A stretch of DNA of 64,000 nt from Saprospiraceae bacterium. Its GTDB lineage: Bacteria > Bacteroidota > Bacteroidia > Chitinophagales > Saprospiraceae. Every line of letters starts with the position of its first letter. Position 1 is the first letter of the stretch. Shown here piece after piece: positions 44,198-54,265 of the stretch. The DNA lies in contig JABARE010000016.1 in assembly GCA_019187365.1 (NCBI GenBank), positions 1 through 64,000 of the forward strand, given 5' to 3'. The notes beneath the pieces were generated by a model, which had not been told where the DNA came from, did not search any database, and worked only from the letters and a program-made list of their open reading frames with translations. A program made the position numbers and the translations under genes.

Positions 44198-44959
44198 TTA
44201 GCGTTCGTTTACTTTGATCAGTCGTTGGTGTACAAGACGTTTGCCATCAGAGGCTACGAAAAGGTAGGTACCTGGTTTCCAATGCCGGGTAGGCAATCTG
44301 AGGCTGTGAAATCCATTGTCTGAGTAAACGCTGCCCCGATCGATGACCTGTCCCAACAGATCGCAGACTTGATATTCAACCGTTTCCGTTCCAGGAGCTT
44401 CCAAAATTATTTTTGCAACATCGGTGAATGGATTGGGGGATATCCTGACCGCGAACACATTTGCCTTTTGTGGTTCTTTTACCCCCACAGGGTCTTGCAG
44501 TTTTTCAGCAGCGAAGCGGATTTCGGAAAGACCGCCACATCTGCCACCATGCGTGCTTAGCGCGGTAAGAAGGACATAACGCGCGGATGGAATGGGTATG
44601 TCTTCCCATGCGGCACCTTCATAACGGTTATTTCCTGGGGCACGCTCAAGTTCAATTGTACCGGCAGTATGCCAGACCAGGGAATCCTCAGAGTAATCTA
44701 CAGAAACTTCCCTCATTCCCAAGTCCAAACGATCCGGGTCATTCAGGTTCCAACATTTGACCTGGTGGATGCGGTAATGCTTATTCAGGTCGAAAAGGAT
44801 CCAGTGACTGGAATCCCTTGAAGGGTTGGGATTGGGCCTGGGAGAACACGATATCCAGGCGTCAGACCAATTGGTGGAGTGCCTCTCCGGGAAGCACTGC
44901 GCAGAAAGTCCAAGACTGAGAAGGACGAAGAAAAGGATTTTTAGTGATCGCATGGACAT
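44198..44959 (-). CDS. T9SS-sorted discoidin-like (F5/8 type C) protein
   Basis: A 253-residue exported protein. The signal peptide is MSMRSLKILFFVLLSLGLSA. Residues about 25-165 resemble a discoidin/F5-8C beta-sandwich: SHWILFDLNKHYRIHQVKCW, VSVDYSEDSLVWHTA and ARYVLLTALSTHGGRCGG-type strands. Residues about 175-253 are a T9SS type A sorting domain (FAVRISPNPFTDVAKIILEA, then CDLLGQVIDRG). It lies 3 bp after the DUF1501 gene and is the last gene of that operon. A carbohydrate- or surface-binding role follows from the fold, not from a visible binding site. Confidence 0.83.
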   Translation of the reverse strand: MSMRSLKILFFVLLSLGLSAQCFPERHSTNWSDAWISCSPRPNPNPSRDSSHWILFDLNKHYRIHQVKCWNLNDPDRLDLGMREVSVDYSEDSLVWHTAGTIELERAPGNNRYEGAAWEDIPIPSARYVLLTALSTHGGRCGGLSEIRFAAEKLQDPVGVKEPQKANVFAVRISPNPFTDVAKIILEAPGTETVEYQVCDLLGQVIDRGSVYSDNGFHSLRLPTRHWKPGTYLFVASDGKRLVHQRLIKVNER

Positions 44960-44962
44960 GGC

Positions 44963-46366
44963 TTACATTTTTAGGAATCCTATTGGTGCATTGGGTGACT
45001 GGGGATCATAAAACCGTTGGAGGTTGGGAAATAAGTAGGGCAGGTCGCTTTTTGAGGCTCCCATCCATAAGGCAAATTCAGCAAAATATTCGTCAGCTGA
45101 AGTCGTGGGAATGATGACGCCGTCGTACACATTCAGCGCGCCGTTAGGAGCCAGCAGCGGATACTGTCCGTAGATCTTTTTTCCGTTTACCGCACCTCCC
45201 ATAACAAAAGCATTTCCACCCCAGGCATGGTCGGACCCATTGCCGTTGGAAGTCAGGGAACGCCCAAATTCCGACATGCTAAAGGTGGTCACCTGGTCAG
45301 TCAGGCCGAGCTCTGTCATCGCCTGGTAAAATTCCCAAAGTGCATCGTCGGCGACTTCCAGCATTTCCGTTTGGTTCTGGAGCACTTCGTCGTGATGGTC
45401 CCACCCCTGGAAATCGATAAAGAAGATCTGGCGGCGAAATCCAAGGGTTTCGTGTGCTGAAATGATGCGCGCCACCATCTCAAAGGATTTCGAGATGTAG
45501 TTGTCGGAAAATGCTGTCTGCAAGGGGGGAGCCTGCTCCAATGCACTGGAAAAAAGCCGGTGACCGTCGCGCGATTTGCGGATGACGTCGATGTACGTTT
45601 GTTGGAAGGCATCGCCGTACCGGTGATCGATCAGAGAATCCAGCGCAATACCTCGTGCGCGGTTGAAATAGTCGTACATCCCGTTTGCACCATACCCCTC
45701 GATGCCAAGACTTCCACGTTCGGGATCGATGACAAATTCCACGGTCTCGTTGCCCGTCTGAAAAATATTTGTGCCGGCAAGCGAAATGTTCATCGAGATC
45801 TCACCAACGCTGTTGGTGTCGTGCACGAGGTCTGCAAGCCGACCGCCCCAGCCAATGGTCGATCTCCGGTCTGCCAGGGATGACTGCCATTGCTGGCTTT
45901 GGTCGGAATGCGACAGCAGGCCCAGGGGCAGGTTGGCGGTTCCGGTATAAAACGGATCCTTTTCGGTAGGTTCCAGCAAGGTCCCAACATTGCTAACAAA
46001 TGTTAGTTTGTCATTCTGGAAAAGACTTTGGCAACGAGGCATCGAAGGGTGCAAACCAAAAGTTCTCCCGGGCGTATTGTTGTTCGAAATCTGAAGCAAT
46101 TCGGTCTTTGGGATGGCCAGGTTGCCGCGGGATTTCTGGTAGTCGCCATGTTCCTTATTGCTCATGGGGACAAGCATGTTGAAGGAATCGTTTCCTCCGG
46201 AGAGCATCAGGCAAACCAGCGCCCGGTAAGAAGGGTCGTATGAGAGGTTGCTCGATGCGAGGGCGTTGATTCCTTTCAGATGCAGGAGTGCATTGATCAG
46301 GGAGGTGCTGCCCAGTGCTGCGCAACTTGCCTGACCTAAAAATTGTCTGCGAGTACTCTTTTTCAT
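44963..46366 (-). CDS. DUF1501 family protein with Tat-type signal
   Basis: A 467-residue exported protein of the DUF1501 family, whose fold is related to alkaline phosphatase/sulfatase-like proteins. The N terminus STRRQFLGQASCAAL is a twin-arginine signal. LVCLMLSGGNDSFNMLVP, IGWGGRLADL, FFIDFQGWDHHDEV and TMSEFGRSLTSNGNGSDHAW are family landmarks, the last two bearing possible metal ligands. Function is unproven. It follows the DUF1800 gene by 9 bp; these two families very often occur as neighbours. Confidence 0.88.
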   Translation of the reverse strand: MKKSTRRQFLGQASCAALGSTSLINALLHLKGINALASSNLSYDPSYRALVCLMLSGGNDSFNMLVPMSNKEHGDYQKSRGNLAIPKTELLQISNNNTPGRTFGLHPSMPRCQSLFQNDKLTFVSNVGTLLEPTEKDPFYTGTANLPLGLLSHSDQSQQWQSSLADRRSTIGWGGRLADLVHDTNSVGEISMNISLAGTNIFQTGNETVEFVIDPERGSLGIEGYGANGMYDYFNRARGIALDSLIDHRYGDAFQQTYIDVIRKSRDGHRLFSSALEQAPPLQTAFSDNYISKSFEMVARIISAHETLGFRRQIFFIDFQGWDHHDEVLQNQTEMLEVADDALWEFYQAMTELGLTDQVTTFSMSEFGRSLTSNGNGSDHAWGGNAFVMGGAVNGKKIYGQYPLLAPNGALNVYDGVIIPTTSADEYFAEFALWMGASKSDLPYLFPNLQRFYDPQSPNAPIGFLKM

Positions 46367-46375
46367 GTAATTGCC

Positions 46376-48181
46376 CTATTTGAAAATGGCGTAATCCGGA
46401 GAGATCATGACCAGGTAAATTGCCATTCGAACGCGTTCTCTGCGGTAATTTCCATTAATAAACTTTTCTATGGCCGTCCGGACGATGCTTCTCGTTCTGT
46501 CACTGAGCTGGCCATGAGTGAGTACCATGTCGAGGTGATTGATCAGAACTTCTGCATCCTGAGCCAAAGCTTCGAGCTCGGAAATGTTGAGGATGGTATA
46601 AGGATCGTCCGGTTCCCAGCTCGACATGACATAGTTGTCTATAGCCCAATTGTCGACGAGGTTGAGGTATCCGATGCTGGTCCGCGCATTGTGGATCTGG
46701 AATTCCGGCCCAACCAGCCCTAGCTGGTCTAATGGTCCCCGAGGATGGAAGAAGGGAGAGAAAAAGTTGAAAACCGATGGAGAAGCCAGGGGGAGTTGAC
46801 CCGTCGATAACCAAAAATCGTATCCCGTATTCCAGAACCGTCCGTAATACTGTTCAACATCGAGTGCACGGCAGAAATGAGTATACCGCAACAAGGGCTC
46901 GCGCAATTGACCATTCGCCGGATCTTGCAAGGCCTCACAGGTCCGCGCCTCCGGGTCGAGCAAGAGTGCCCGTATGACGGCTCCGAGATTCCCGCGCACG
47001 CCAAAACCGTCGTCGGCAAAAACCGCAGCGACCCTTCCCACGTATTCCGGGCTGGGGTTGGATTTGATCATACGCTGGATGAGCTGTTTGCAGATGAAAG
47101 GACCGGTGTTGGGATGATGGAACAACGCATCGAGGGCAAGCTCAATGTCTTCCATGCCGCTGAGACCTTCAGGAATGAACGCTCCGTTGACCAGAGTTTT
47201 GGCCCCGGGTTCGTGCCAGCGCCCGTACATTCGCATGGGAACCGTCATGTCGGCAAAATAAATTCCCATGCCAAAGATGGCGGTGTCGAGGTACATGTTC
47301 GGCACGACTTTCGATATTCCCAGGCCCGTAAAAACTTTCGCCAGTTCCTTGATGTCCCTTTGGTTGTAACTGGCAATCGACCGCCCCGCAGAGTCCAGTT
47401 TATGGCTGCCATCGGGCTTGAGTTCGTAAAGGCCAATGCTGAAGAGTTGCATGATCTCCCTGGCAAAATTTTCATCGGGGTGGGTATTTTCCACCGTATC
47501 GGTTTTGGGATTGTTGAGATGACTCAGGTAATATCCCATGGCCGGATGCAGCGCCACGTCCCGAAGCAGATCCCGGTAATTGCCAAATGCATTGCGTTTG
47601 AAAAGGTCGTAATAACTCGCCACCCCTTCTCCGTATCCTTGTAAATCCGATTCGATCGATACCACAAATATCTCGCTGAGCGCAAAAGCTACCCGTTGCC
47701 TTAGTCTGTCGTTGTGCAGCATGTGCTGGTTCCACCACGCGTACTGTATCTGCAACCAGTTGGCATAGTTCGGCGCATCGATGGAATCGCCACCCGTGAG
47801 GTAATGCCAGTCGATGACTTCCTTAAGGACCTCGCGCGTCTCCTCCAGCACCGTCCGGTAGGGAAGGGCCATCTGACGGTCTATCCATTTTCCGAAATCT
47901 GCACCGGCCAAACTTCTGATTTCCTCATAAGTGGAACCAAGTGTTGCCTGGTAAAGGAAGCGACTTGCTTCACATTGTGCACCAATCAAACCATCGCCGT
48001 TAAAGGCGACGACGGCCGGGCAACTGTCCTTGCGGTTAAATGGTTGCCAGTTCTCGCTGGAGTAAACTTCGATTTCGGGATGGCTCGCTCCTCCCAGGAT
48101 CTGCAACTGTGCAGTCGCCCACGTAAAAGACAAGGATCCCAAAATCATCAAGCCTGCTCTTCCTAAACATTTTTTGATCAT
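46376..48181 (-). CDS. DUF1800 family exported protein
   Basis: A 601-residue protein of the DUF1800 family. The signal peptide is MIKKCLGRAGLMILGSLSFT, ending in WATAQ. I chose the ATG at 48181; a TTG five codons upstream is in frame. SRFLYQATLGSTYEEIRSLA, HPDENFAREIMQLFSIGLYE and LIQRMIKSNPSPEYVGRVAA are typical family segments. Function is unknown. It is the first gene of a three-gene minus-strand operon with DUF1501 and a discoidin-like T9SS protein. TACATTTA, one mismatch from TAnnTTTG, lies about 20 bases upstream on that strand. Confidence 0.86.
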   Translation of the reverse strand: MIKKCLGRAGLMILGSLSFTWATAQLQILGGASHPEIEVYSSENWQPFNRKDSCPAVVAFNGDGLIGAQCEASRFLYQATLGSTYEEIRSLAGADFGKWIDRQMALPYRTVLEETREVLKEVIDWHYLTGGDSIDAPNYANWLQIQYAWWNQHMLHNDRLRQRVAFALSEIFVVSIESDLQGYGEGVASYYDLFKRNAFGNYRDLLRDVALHPAMGYYLSHLNNPKTDTVENTHPDENFAREIMQLFSIGLYELKPDGSHKLDSAGRSIASYNQRDIKELAKVFTGLGISKVVPNMYLDTAIFGMGIYFADMTVPMRMYGRWHEPGAKTLVNGAFIPEGLSGMEDIELALDALFHHPNTGPFICKQLIQRMIKSNPSPEYVGRVAAVFADDGFGVRGNLGAVIRALLLDPEARTCEALQDPANGQLREPLLRYTHFCRALDVEQYYGRFWNTGYDFWLSTGQLPLASPSVFNFFSPFFHPRGPLDQLGLVGPEFQIHNARTSIGYLNLVDNWAIDNYVMSSWEPDDPYTILNISELEALAQDAEVLINHLDMVLTHGQLSDRTRSIVRTAIEKFINGNYRRERVRMAIYLVMISPDYAIFK

Positions 48182-48196
48182 ACGCGATGCATTCAA

Positions 48197-48458
48197 CTGC
48201 TAAATGTAAGCCCTGAATTGAATCCCCGCCAAACTCTTTTTGGCAATTCGTTAAAAAATCAGGGATTCCCCGGAGGTTCGGGAAGCATCCTATCAGTAGA
48301 AACCCTGAACAAAATGCACTCCTTATCAATGTACATTCCTGATTGAGACACGTGCATAATACTCTTCCATAGTGGTTGAGTGTTAAATTTGGAGCGGCCG
48401 GTAAGTCGGTACCGGCAAATCCCGTAACTTTGACCAGTCACCCTTAAACTTACGAATT
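48197..48458. promoter_or_regulatory. Divergent control region with two -7 boxes and an inverted repeat
   Basis: This gap has no gene. On the plus strand it holds TAAATTTG (48384-48391) and TAACTTTG (48425-48432), both exact TAnnTTTG matches. The second ends 26 bases before the ATG at 48459 and is the likelier promoter. Between them is an inverted repeat GCCGGT (48397-48402) / ACCGGC (48411-48416), which could be an operator. Confidence 0.45.
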
Positions 48459-51400
48459 ATGAGAAATTTCGCAAACCGTTTTTTAGCTCTTATCCTCTTG
48501 GCCATGTTGTCCGCTCCGGTCAATGGTCAGTTGTACGAGCATCTTAGCGGACCTTATGGAGGCGGTGCTAAAATGTACGAAGGCCGTAATGGAATCTTGT
48601 TTCAATATTCCGGTACTTCAAGTGTGTTCTACCGGTCACTCGACGGAGGGACGAATTGGCAACTTGCGAGCTTACCAACCCATGTAACTTCGGGCGTTTT
48701 CTCTGTTGGTGCAGACGGCAGTTTATTCCTCCTTTTTTTTAACGAAATTTTCAAGTCGTCTGATAATGGACTTTCCTGGGGCAAAATCAACCTTCCTCCG
48801 TTGCCATCAGTTGAAAAAATCACTTCTTTGTCGGATGGCACCCTGTTATGTTTTGGCGATGTTTTAATCTACCGCAGCACCAACAACGGTCAACTGTGGA
48901 CGCTGACTAATTTTGGTGCTGGTATTTTTGTGGATTTCCATCCTTCCCAGCGGCCGGGGTGGGTCTTTGTAACTACCCTGGAAGAAATATTTCTATCCAA
49001 GGATGGCGGTCAAACCTGGTCAAAATTTTACTGGGACTACTCCCTGGGACCTTTGGTGGATTTTGCGGAGAGTCCAAAAGCAGGTTTCTTTTTTTCAGGA
49101 AGGGATGTTATCCTACACCTGGATTCCCTCGGAAAACTGGTGGTAAAAACAACTGTGCGCAAGACGACGAATGGGCCTGTGCAAATGACCCTTTCTACAA
49201 GCGGATGGCTGTTTGCTGTTGAACACGAGACTGCACATTATTCGAATGATTATGGGAAAACGTGGAATGACTTTTCTGACCAAGGCATAGACCTGGCTCA
49301 TTTTAAATATTTTTTTTCAAGTCGCTCCGGAACTGTATTTGGGATACGCCAGAATGGTAGCCTCTATCGCTCAAACGACAATGGGGTCAATTGGGCTTTT
49401 AGCGCCTTTGGCCTCCAGGAGGCGTGGGTGCGCGAACTGGATTTCCTCAGCGACAGGGAAATAATGGCGCGTACCAGCGACGGATTGTTCCACTCCTCCG
49501 ACAAAGGGAAGAAATGGAATTTGCTCGCTGTGCTCTTGGGGAATGTTGCCGACGATGTGCCGCGCGAGCGGGTAGCATTTGACGAAAGGGGCAAAACGGT
49601 CTATTATCTGGATGCAACCGGATTGTATCGCATAGACTTGCCTGGAACGATCCCCGTCCATATTACGGCGACGTTGTTCAATACAAAGCGCAGCTTTTCC
49701 TTGCACGCACACCCGCTCACGTCCACACTGTTTGCATGGGACGAGGCCGGATTCTACCGGTCGGAAAATGCCGGTACCCAATGGCAGGACCTTGGAATGG
49801 CAGGAATTCATCAGGTTTATTCGTTCCCCTCCGGCGAAATGATCGCCATTTCCGAGTCTGCCATTATGAGGTCGGTCGACGATGGAAATCTTTGGGATCG
49901 CATTCATGTCTTTAAGGACAAAATTTCTTTGAGCTCAAATTTGGCCACGAATGGATTTAGCCGGGTGTTCTTTACTGCGTTTGGTTTGGGTGGAGGAAGT
50001 ATCCTCTACCGAAGCGACGATCGGGGCATGAGCTGGAATACTCAGTTGGTATCAGGTGACCGGGGTCTTCCGTTGAACCCGGCATCAAGAATTGCATCCA
50101 GCCAGACCGGGCAGCTCTTTGCGACGGATGTCATTGCTGATAGAATACAAACGGTCCCTCCTGGAGGGAATGCTTTTAAAAGCTATGGCGACCTACTGGA
50201 AAACATCCGGGGAATCTTCCGGGCTCCCGGAGGGCAACTTTATATGTGTACAGATTACAAAGGTCTGTACCGTTCAATTCTGCCAGTGGCTGCCGGAAAA
50301 ATACTTCAGGGAGTAGTCTATAAAGATGATGACAAGAATTGCCTGTTCTCCTCAGGAGAAAACCTGGTTTCGGGTGCTCTGGTTGAAGCAGACAATGGAA
50401 ACGAACGACTGTTCGCCTTGTCAGACCGGCTCGGACGATATTATCTCCCTCTGAACAGTGGGAATTATGCACTGCGCGTGCAATCGCAGACTAACTACTG
50501 GTTGAGCTGCACAGAAACGGTTGACGCGGCATCTAATGATTTTTCTGTCGAGAAAACACTGGGTCTCCAGGTGCAAACAACCTGTCCATACCTGCAGGTC
50601 GATGTCCAGGCCGCCTTTTTAAGGCGTTGTTTTTCCTCCAATTTGTTTGTAAACTATCACAACGCCGGCACTCAGACCGCTCAGGGCGCATGGATCGAAG
50701 TGGAGCTCGATCCCTTCCTCGATTTCAAAGCCACTACCGGACCCCTCACCAGCCGTTCCGGAAACACGCTCCGTTTTGACCTGGGCGATGTGGATATCAA
50801 CACGGGCGCTGATTTTTCCATCGAGGTTTTGGTCCGGTGCGACGCCATTCCAGGGCAGGAACATTGTGTGCGTGCGCACATCTACCCCGATAGCCTGTGT
50901 AATGCTCCCTCATTTGCACACATCGTTCAGGAAGCTGTTTGCGACGGGGACCGTGTTCGGCTCAGATTACACAACGATGGAAATGCCGGTATGACTGCCC
51001 CGCAAAACTGGTATGTCATCGACCCCAAACAATCGAACACATCCATTGCCACCATTGCATCCGGATCTTTTCAACTGAGCGCCGGGGACCGCTGGGAGAC
51101 GACGGCACCAGCCCGGGCACACCTGCTGTTTGTTGCAGCCCAGGATCCTTCCTATCCGAATGCCGGTCCCTTGCAAACGGAGATCGTAGCCTGCGGCATA
51201 CAGCTACCGCCGGGATCACCTCCAGTCCGCATCAGCAGGCTCGACGAGGCAGATCCGTTTGAATCCATTCTGTGCCTTAATAACCGGGGTAGTTTTGATC
51301 CGAACGACATTGCGGGTTATCCGGTAGGCCTGACAGAAAGAAAGTACATTGCAAAGAACCAGGAACTGGAATACCTGATACGCTTTCAGAATACCGGAAC

Positions 51401-51995
51401 CGATACGGCCTTCAGTGTGCGCATTGAAAATCCCATTCGCACCGATAGGTTCGATCTGTCTTCTCTCGTCCTGGGTTCCACATCCCATCCCTGTGCCATG
51501 GTTGTGGAGCCTTCGGGAAAGCTGATTTTCAGCTTCCCTGGAATCCAACTGCCCGATTCGTCCGTGAATGAACCTGGATCTCACGGCTTTGTTCAATACC
51601 GCATCCGTCCTGCTGCTCAGCTCAAAGAGGGAACGCAACTTCTCAATGATGCCCAAATATTTTTTGATTTCAATCCGGGGGTGAATACCAATACCGACTT
51701 TCACACGCTGGGCTTACCCATACCAGTCAATGTCAGACCTTCTGATCAGAACAAACACGAACAATTGTTCGTAGCACCCAATCCGGCAATCGGAGCCGCA
51801 ATGCTGCATTTTCCCGGCGCCGTTTCCGGGATGTTGCGGGTAACCGACGCTTCCGGGAAAATCGTTTGGCAATTCTTCACATCCGGGGGCGAATCGAAAT
51901 TGGCATTGCCAACATTGGAAAGAGGGCTTTACTGGGTGAACTTCTATGCCAATGATGGAAGGGCAATGCGAATCGCATTTTCTGTACATCGGTAA
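48459..51995 (+). CDS. T9SS-sorted protein with BNR/Ycf48-like repeats and DUF11-like domains
   Basis: An 1178-residue secreted protein with a signal peptide ending SAPVNGQ. Residues about 25-610 contain BNR/Asp-box-like repeats of a beta-propeller (FYRSLDGGTNWQLA, FLSKDGGQTWSKF, YRSNDNGVNWAFS, YRSDDRGMSWNTQ). Residues about 615-690 resemble an SdrD-B-like domain (ILQGVVYKDDDKNCLFSSGE). From about 740 come DUF11-like/conserved-repeat segments, including YLIRFQNTGTDTAFSVRIEN and the FDFNPGVNTNTDFHT end typical of Bacteroidota secreted proteins. A T9SS type A tail follows (about 1095-1178, LFVAPNPAIGAAMLHF). No sialidase active site was recognised. It is probably a surface or adhesive protein. 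Confidence 0.87.
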   Translation: MRNFANRFLALILLAMLSAPVNGQLYEHLSGPYGGGAKMYEGRNGILFQYSGTSSVFYRSLDGGTNWQLASLPTHVTSGVFSVGADGSLFLLFFNEIFKSSDNGLSWGKINLPPLPSVEKITSLSDGTLLCFGDVLIYRSTNNGQLWTLTNFGAGIFVDFHPSQRPGWVFVTTLEEIFLSKDGGQTWSKFYWDYSLGPLVDFAESPKAGFFFSGRDVILHLDSLGKLVVKTTVRKTTNGPVQMTLSTSGWLFAVEHETAHYSNDYGKTWNDFSDQGIDLAHFKYFFSSRSGTVFGIRQNGSLYRSNDNGVNWAFSAFGLQEAWVRELDFLSDREIMARTSDGLFHSSDKGKKWNLLAVLLGNVADDVPRERVAFDERGKTVYYLDATGLYRIDLPGTIPVHITATLFNTKRSFSLHAHPLTSTLFAWDEAGFYRSENAGTQWQDLGMAGIHQVYSFPSGEMIAISESAIMRSVDDGNLWDRIHVFKDKISLSSNLATNGFSRVFFTAFGLGGGSILYRSDDRGMSWNTQLVSGDRGLPLNPASRIASSQTGQLFATDVIADRIQTVPPGGNAFKSYGDLLENIRGIFRAPGGQLYMCTDYKGLYRSILPVAAGKILQGVVYKDDDKNCLFSSGENLVSGALVEADNGNERLFALSDRLGRYYLPLNSGNYALRVQSQTNYWLSCTETVDAASNDFSVEKTLGLQVQTTCPYLQVDVQAAFLRRCFSSNLFVNYHNAGTQTAQGAWIEVELDPFLDFKATTGPLTSRSGNTLRFDLGDVDINTGADFSIEVLVRCDAIPGQEHCVRAHIYPDSLCNAPSFAHIVQEAVCDGDRVRLRLHNDGNAGMTAPQNWYVIDPKQSNTSIATIASGSFQLSAGDRWETTAPARAHLLFVAAQDPSYPNAGPLQTEIVACGIQLPPGSPPVRISRLDEADPFESILCLNNRGSFDPNDIAGYPVGLTERKYIAKNQELEYLIRFQNTGTDTAFSVRIENPIRTDRFDLSSLVLGSTSHPCAMVVEPSGKLIFSFPGIQLPDSSVNEPGSHGFVQYRIRPAAQLKEGTQLLNDAQIFFDFNPGVNTNTDFHTLGLPIPVNVRPSDQNKHEQLFVAPNPAIGAAMLHFPGAVSGMLRVTDASGKIVWQFFTSGGESKLALPTLERGLYWVNFYANDGRAMRIAFSVHR

Positions 51996-52172
51996 TTCCG
52001 GATGAAGTGGAATGCAATCTCTGAAAGTTGATTTTTGTTTCAACAGCGCAATGCCTGGTACCAGCACCTGTTTTTTAAATTGACTGTAAAGCGCATGCTG
52101 GAAATGAGGAAAGCCCCCAGGTTTTTAAACAGATTGCGCCAAGGAATTCTTAAAAAGGATTTAAAATTTTCG

Positions 52173-54131
52173 ATGATGCTCAGAACACTCTTATCCCTGT
52201 TGGGTTTGTTTTTATTGATATCCCTATGTTCATCACAGACAATAACCGACTGCATTGCGGAATGCGAAAAGCAGCATTTTGCTCAAGGGTTGACACCCCC
52301 GCAAAGAATGGCTGTCCACAACAGCAATTTTGTTTACCACCGGTGTCATTGGACCATTGATCCTGCAGTTCACTACATCGAAGGAAAGGTTACAACGCAT
52401 TTTATTCCCTTTTTCCCCATAAACGTTGTCGAATTTGACCTGAAGTCTGGACTCATCGTAGATAGCGTGAAAAGCGGTTCCGTCCGTTTTTCCCATTCGC
52501 ATCTGGACGATATACTGTATGTGCAGCTTCCGGTTATGATTCCTGGCGGACGTTTGGACTCGGTGACTGTTTATTACCATGGCGTACCCGCGAATTCAGG
52601 ATTTGGATCCTTCGTTCAGTCAGAACACGATTCGTTCCCCATCATCTGGACGTTGTCTGAACCTTACGGTGCAAGAGACTGGTGGCCTTGCAAGCAAAGT
52701 TTGCAGGATAAGATTGATTCCGTAGACGTGTTGATATCTACGCCTGCCTCCTGTCGTGCTGCAAGCAATGGAGTGCTCGTTTCTGAAACCATGGACGGTC
52801 AGGAAAATCTGTTTCACTGGAAGGAGCGGTACCCTATAGCCACTTACCTGATCTGCCTTGCCGTTACCAATTTTGCAGAATACGCAGAGCAGCTTGTATT
52901 TGGTTCCGACACGGTTGATATACTGAATTACATTTGGCCCGAAGACCTTGAAACGGCCAGATCCCAAATTGCCCATGTCACCAGTCAGATGCAACTGTAC
53001 AATTCTCTTTTTGGACTGTACCCCTTCAGCAAAGAGAAGTATGGTCACGTCCAGATCGGATGGGGCGGTGGGATGGAACACCAAACTTTTACATTTGTAG
53101 GGGGCTTTGGCTATGAGTTGCTGGCTCATGAACTGGCCCATCAGTGGTTTGGCGATGCAGTGACTTGCGGGTCGTGGGAGGATGTCTGGCTCAATGAAGG
53201 CTTTGCAACCTATTTATCGGGACTGTGTTACGAATTCCTGTTGCCTGGAAGATGGAAACCATTTTTGCAGGGACGCATCGACGCGATAACCAGCGCTCCG
53301 GACGGCTCGGTTCTATGCACAGACACCACCGACATCCATCGCATTTTCAACGGAAGGTTGTCTTATTCCAAAGGCGCAATGATCCTGCACACGCTGCGAT
53401 GGGTCATTGGAGATGGTGCTTTTTTTGAAGGAATCCGAAATTACCTGAAAGACCCTCACATTGCTTTTGGGTTTGCATTGACATCGCAATTTCAAAGACA
53501 CCTGGAGCAAGCCTCCGGGCGCTCACTGCAATGGTATTTCGACGACTGGTATGTTGGTGAAGGGTTTCCCTCTTACGGCTTTGAATGGTCCCAAAATGCA
53601 AACAACGAACTGAGTCTGTCGGTTTTTCAAGCCCAGTCCCATATATCCGTACCATTTTTTGAACTACCCATTCCAGTCCAACTGGAGGGTGGCAACAGAG
53701 ATACAATGCTGGTCTTACAACACGATTATTCCGGACAGAAATTTTCCATCGGTCTGGATTTTCAGGTCGACAGTCTGATTTTTGATCCTGATCGATGGAT
53801 TATTTCCGCGAACAACAAAGTGATCACATCAGTTGAAACCGTGTCAGGAAAGGAAGCAGCCCTTCGGGTGTTCCCGAATCCGGCAAGAGGCAAGATCTAT
53901 CTTGAATGGGAGGCTTCCTGTGATGGAGAAGTTGTGTTGATGGTGCGACAAGTTGCAGGTCAGGTCGTTGAAATTGCAAAGGGCGCTTGCACCCCGGGCA
54001 TAAATCGTTTGGAATTTTCTACAGAGGGGTGGAATGGAGGTCTCTATTCGGCGGAACTCAGGTTTATTTCAGGGTCCTCATTCGGTAAAAGCTGTCATAC
54101 GGTGAAATTTGCGGTTCTGCCAAAGCCATGA
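52173..54131 (+). CDS. M1 family metallopeptidase with T9SS sorting domain
   Basis: A 652-residue secreted aminopeptidase N-like enzyme. I chose the ATG at 52173 because MMLRTLLSLLGLFLLISLCS is a clean signal peptide; the frame stays open upstream to 52035 with basic, non-signal sequence. The M1 exopeptidase motif is GWGGGMEHQT. The zinc site is HELAHQWFGD (about 319-328), with the third ligand in LNEGFATYLS 18 residues later. The YSKGAMILHTLRWVIG segment holds the catalytic Tyr region. Residues about 560-652 are a T9SS type A tail (LRVFPNPARGKIYLEW). It would release N-terminal residues from peptides at the cell surface or outside the cell. Confidence 0.9.
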   Translation: MMLRTLLSLLGLFLLISLCSSQTITDCIAECEKQHFAQGLTPPQRMAVHNSNFVYHRCHWTIDPAVHYIEGKVTTHFIPFFPINVVEFDLKSGLIVDSVKSGSVRFSHSHLDDILYVQLPVMIPGGRLDSVTVYYHGVPANSGFGSFVQSEHDSFPIIWTLSEPYGARDWWPCKQSLQDKIDSVDVLISTPASCRAASNGVLVSETMDGQENLFHWKERYPIATYLICLAVTNFAEYAEQLVFGSDTVDILNYIWPEDLETARSQIAHVTSQMQLYNSLFGLYPFSKEKYGHVQIGWGGGMEHQTFTFVGGFGYELLAHELAHQWFGDAVTCGSWEDVWLNEGFATYLSGLCYEFLLPGRWKPFLQGRIDAITSAPDGSVLCTDTTDIHRIFNGRLSYSKGAMILHTLRWVIGDGAFFEGIRNYLKDPHIAFGFALTSQFQRHLEQASGRSLQWYFDDWYVGEGFPSYGFEWSQNANNELSLSVFQAQSHISVPFFELPIPVQLEGGNRDTMLVLQHDYSGQKFSIGLDFQVDSLIFDPDRWIISANNKVITSVETVSGKEAALRVFPNPARGKIYLEWEASCDGEVVLMVRQVAGQVVEIAKGACTPGINRLEFSTEGWNGGLYSAELRFISGSSFGKSCHTVKFAVLPKP

Positions 54132-54265
54132 TTTCCGAAATGCCTCACGCCAGTCCTCACCATTGGTTGCCGCGATCCAGCTATCGCTGGGTGTACATTT
54201 GCAACTCGCCCCATCCTTGTGATGTGCAGGAATTTTATCAATTGGGTATACAGAGTTTCCCTCCC

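Noticed and set aside
46877..47644. 255-residue plus-strand open frame
   Set aside because: It is antisense to the well-supported DUF1800 gene and shows no recognisable domain.
48459..50280. Sialidase activity for the BNR-repeat protein
   Set aside because: Asp-box-like repeats alone are structural; no FRIP motif or catalytic arrangement of a sialidase was seen.
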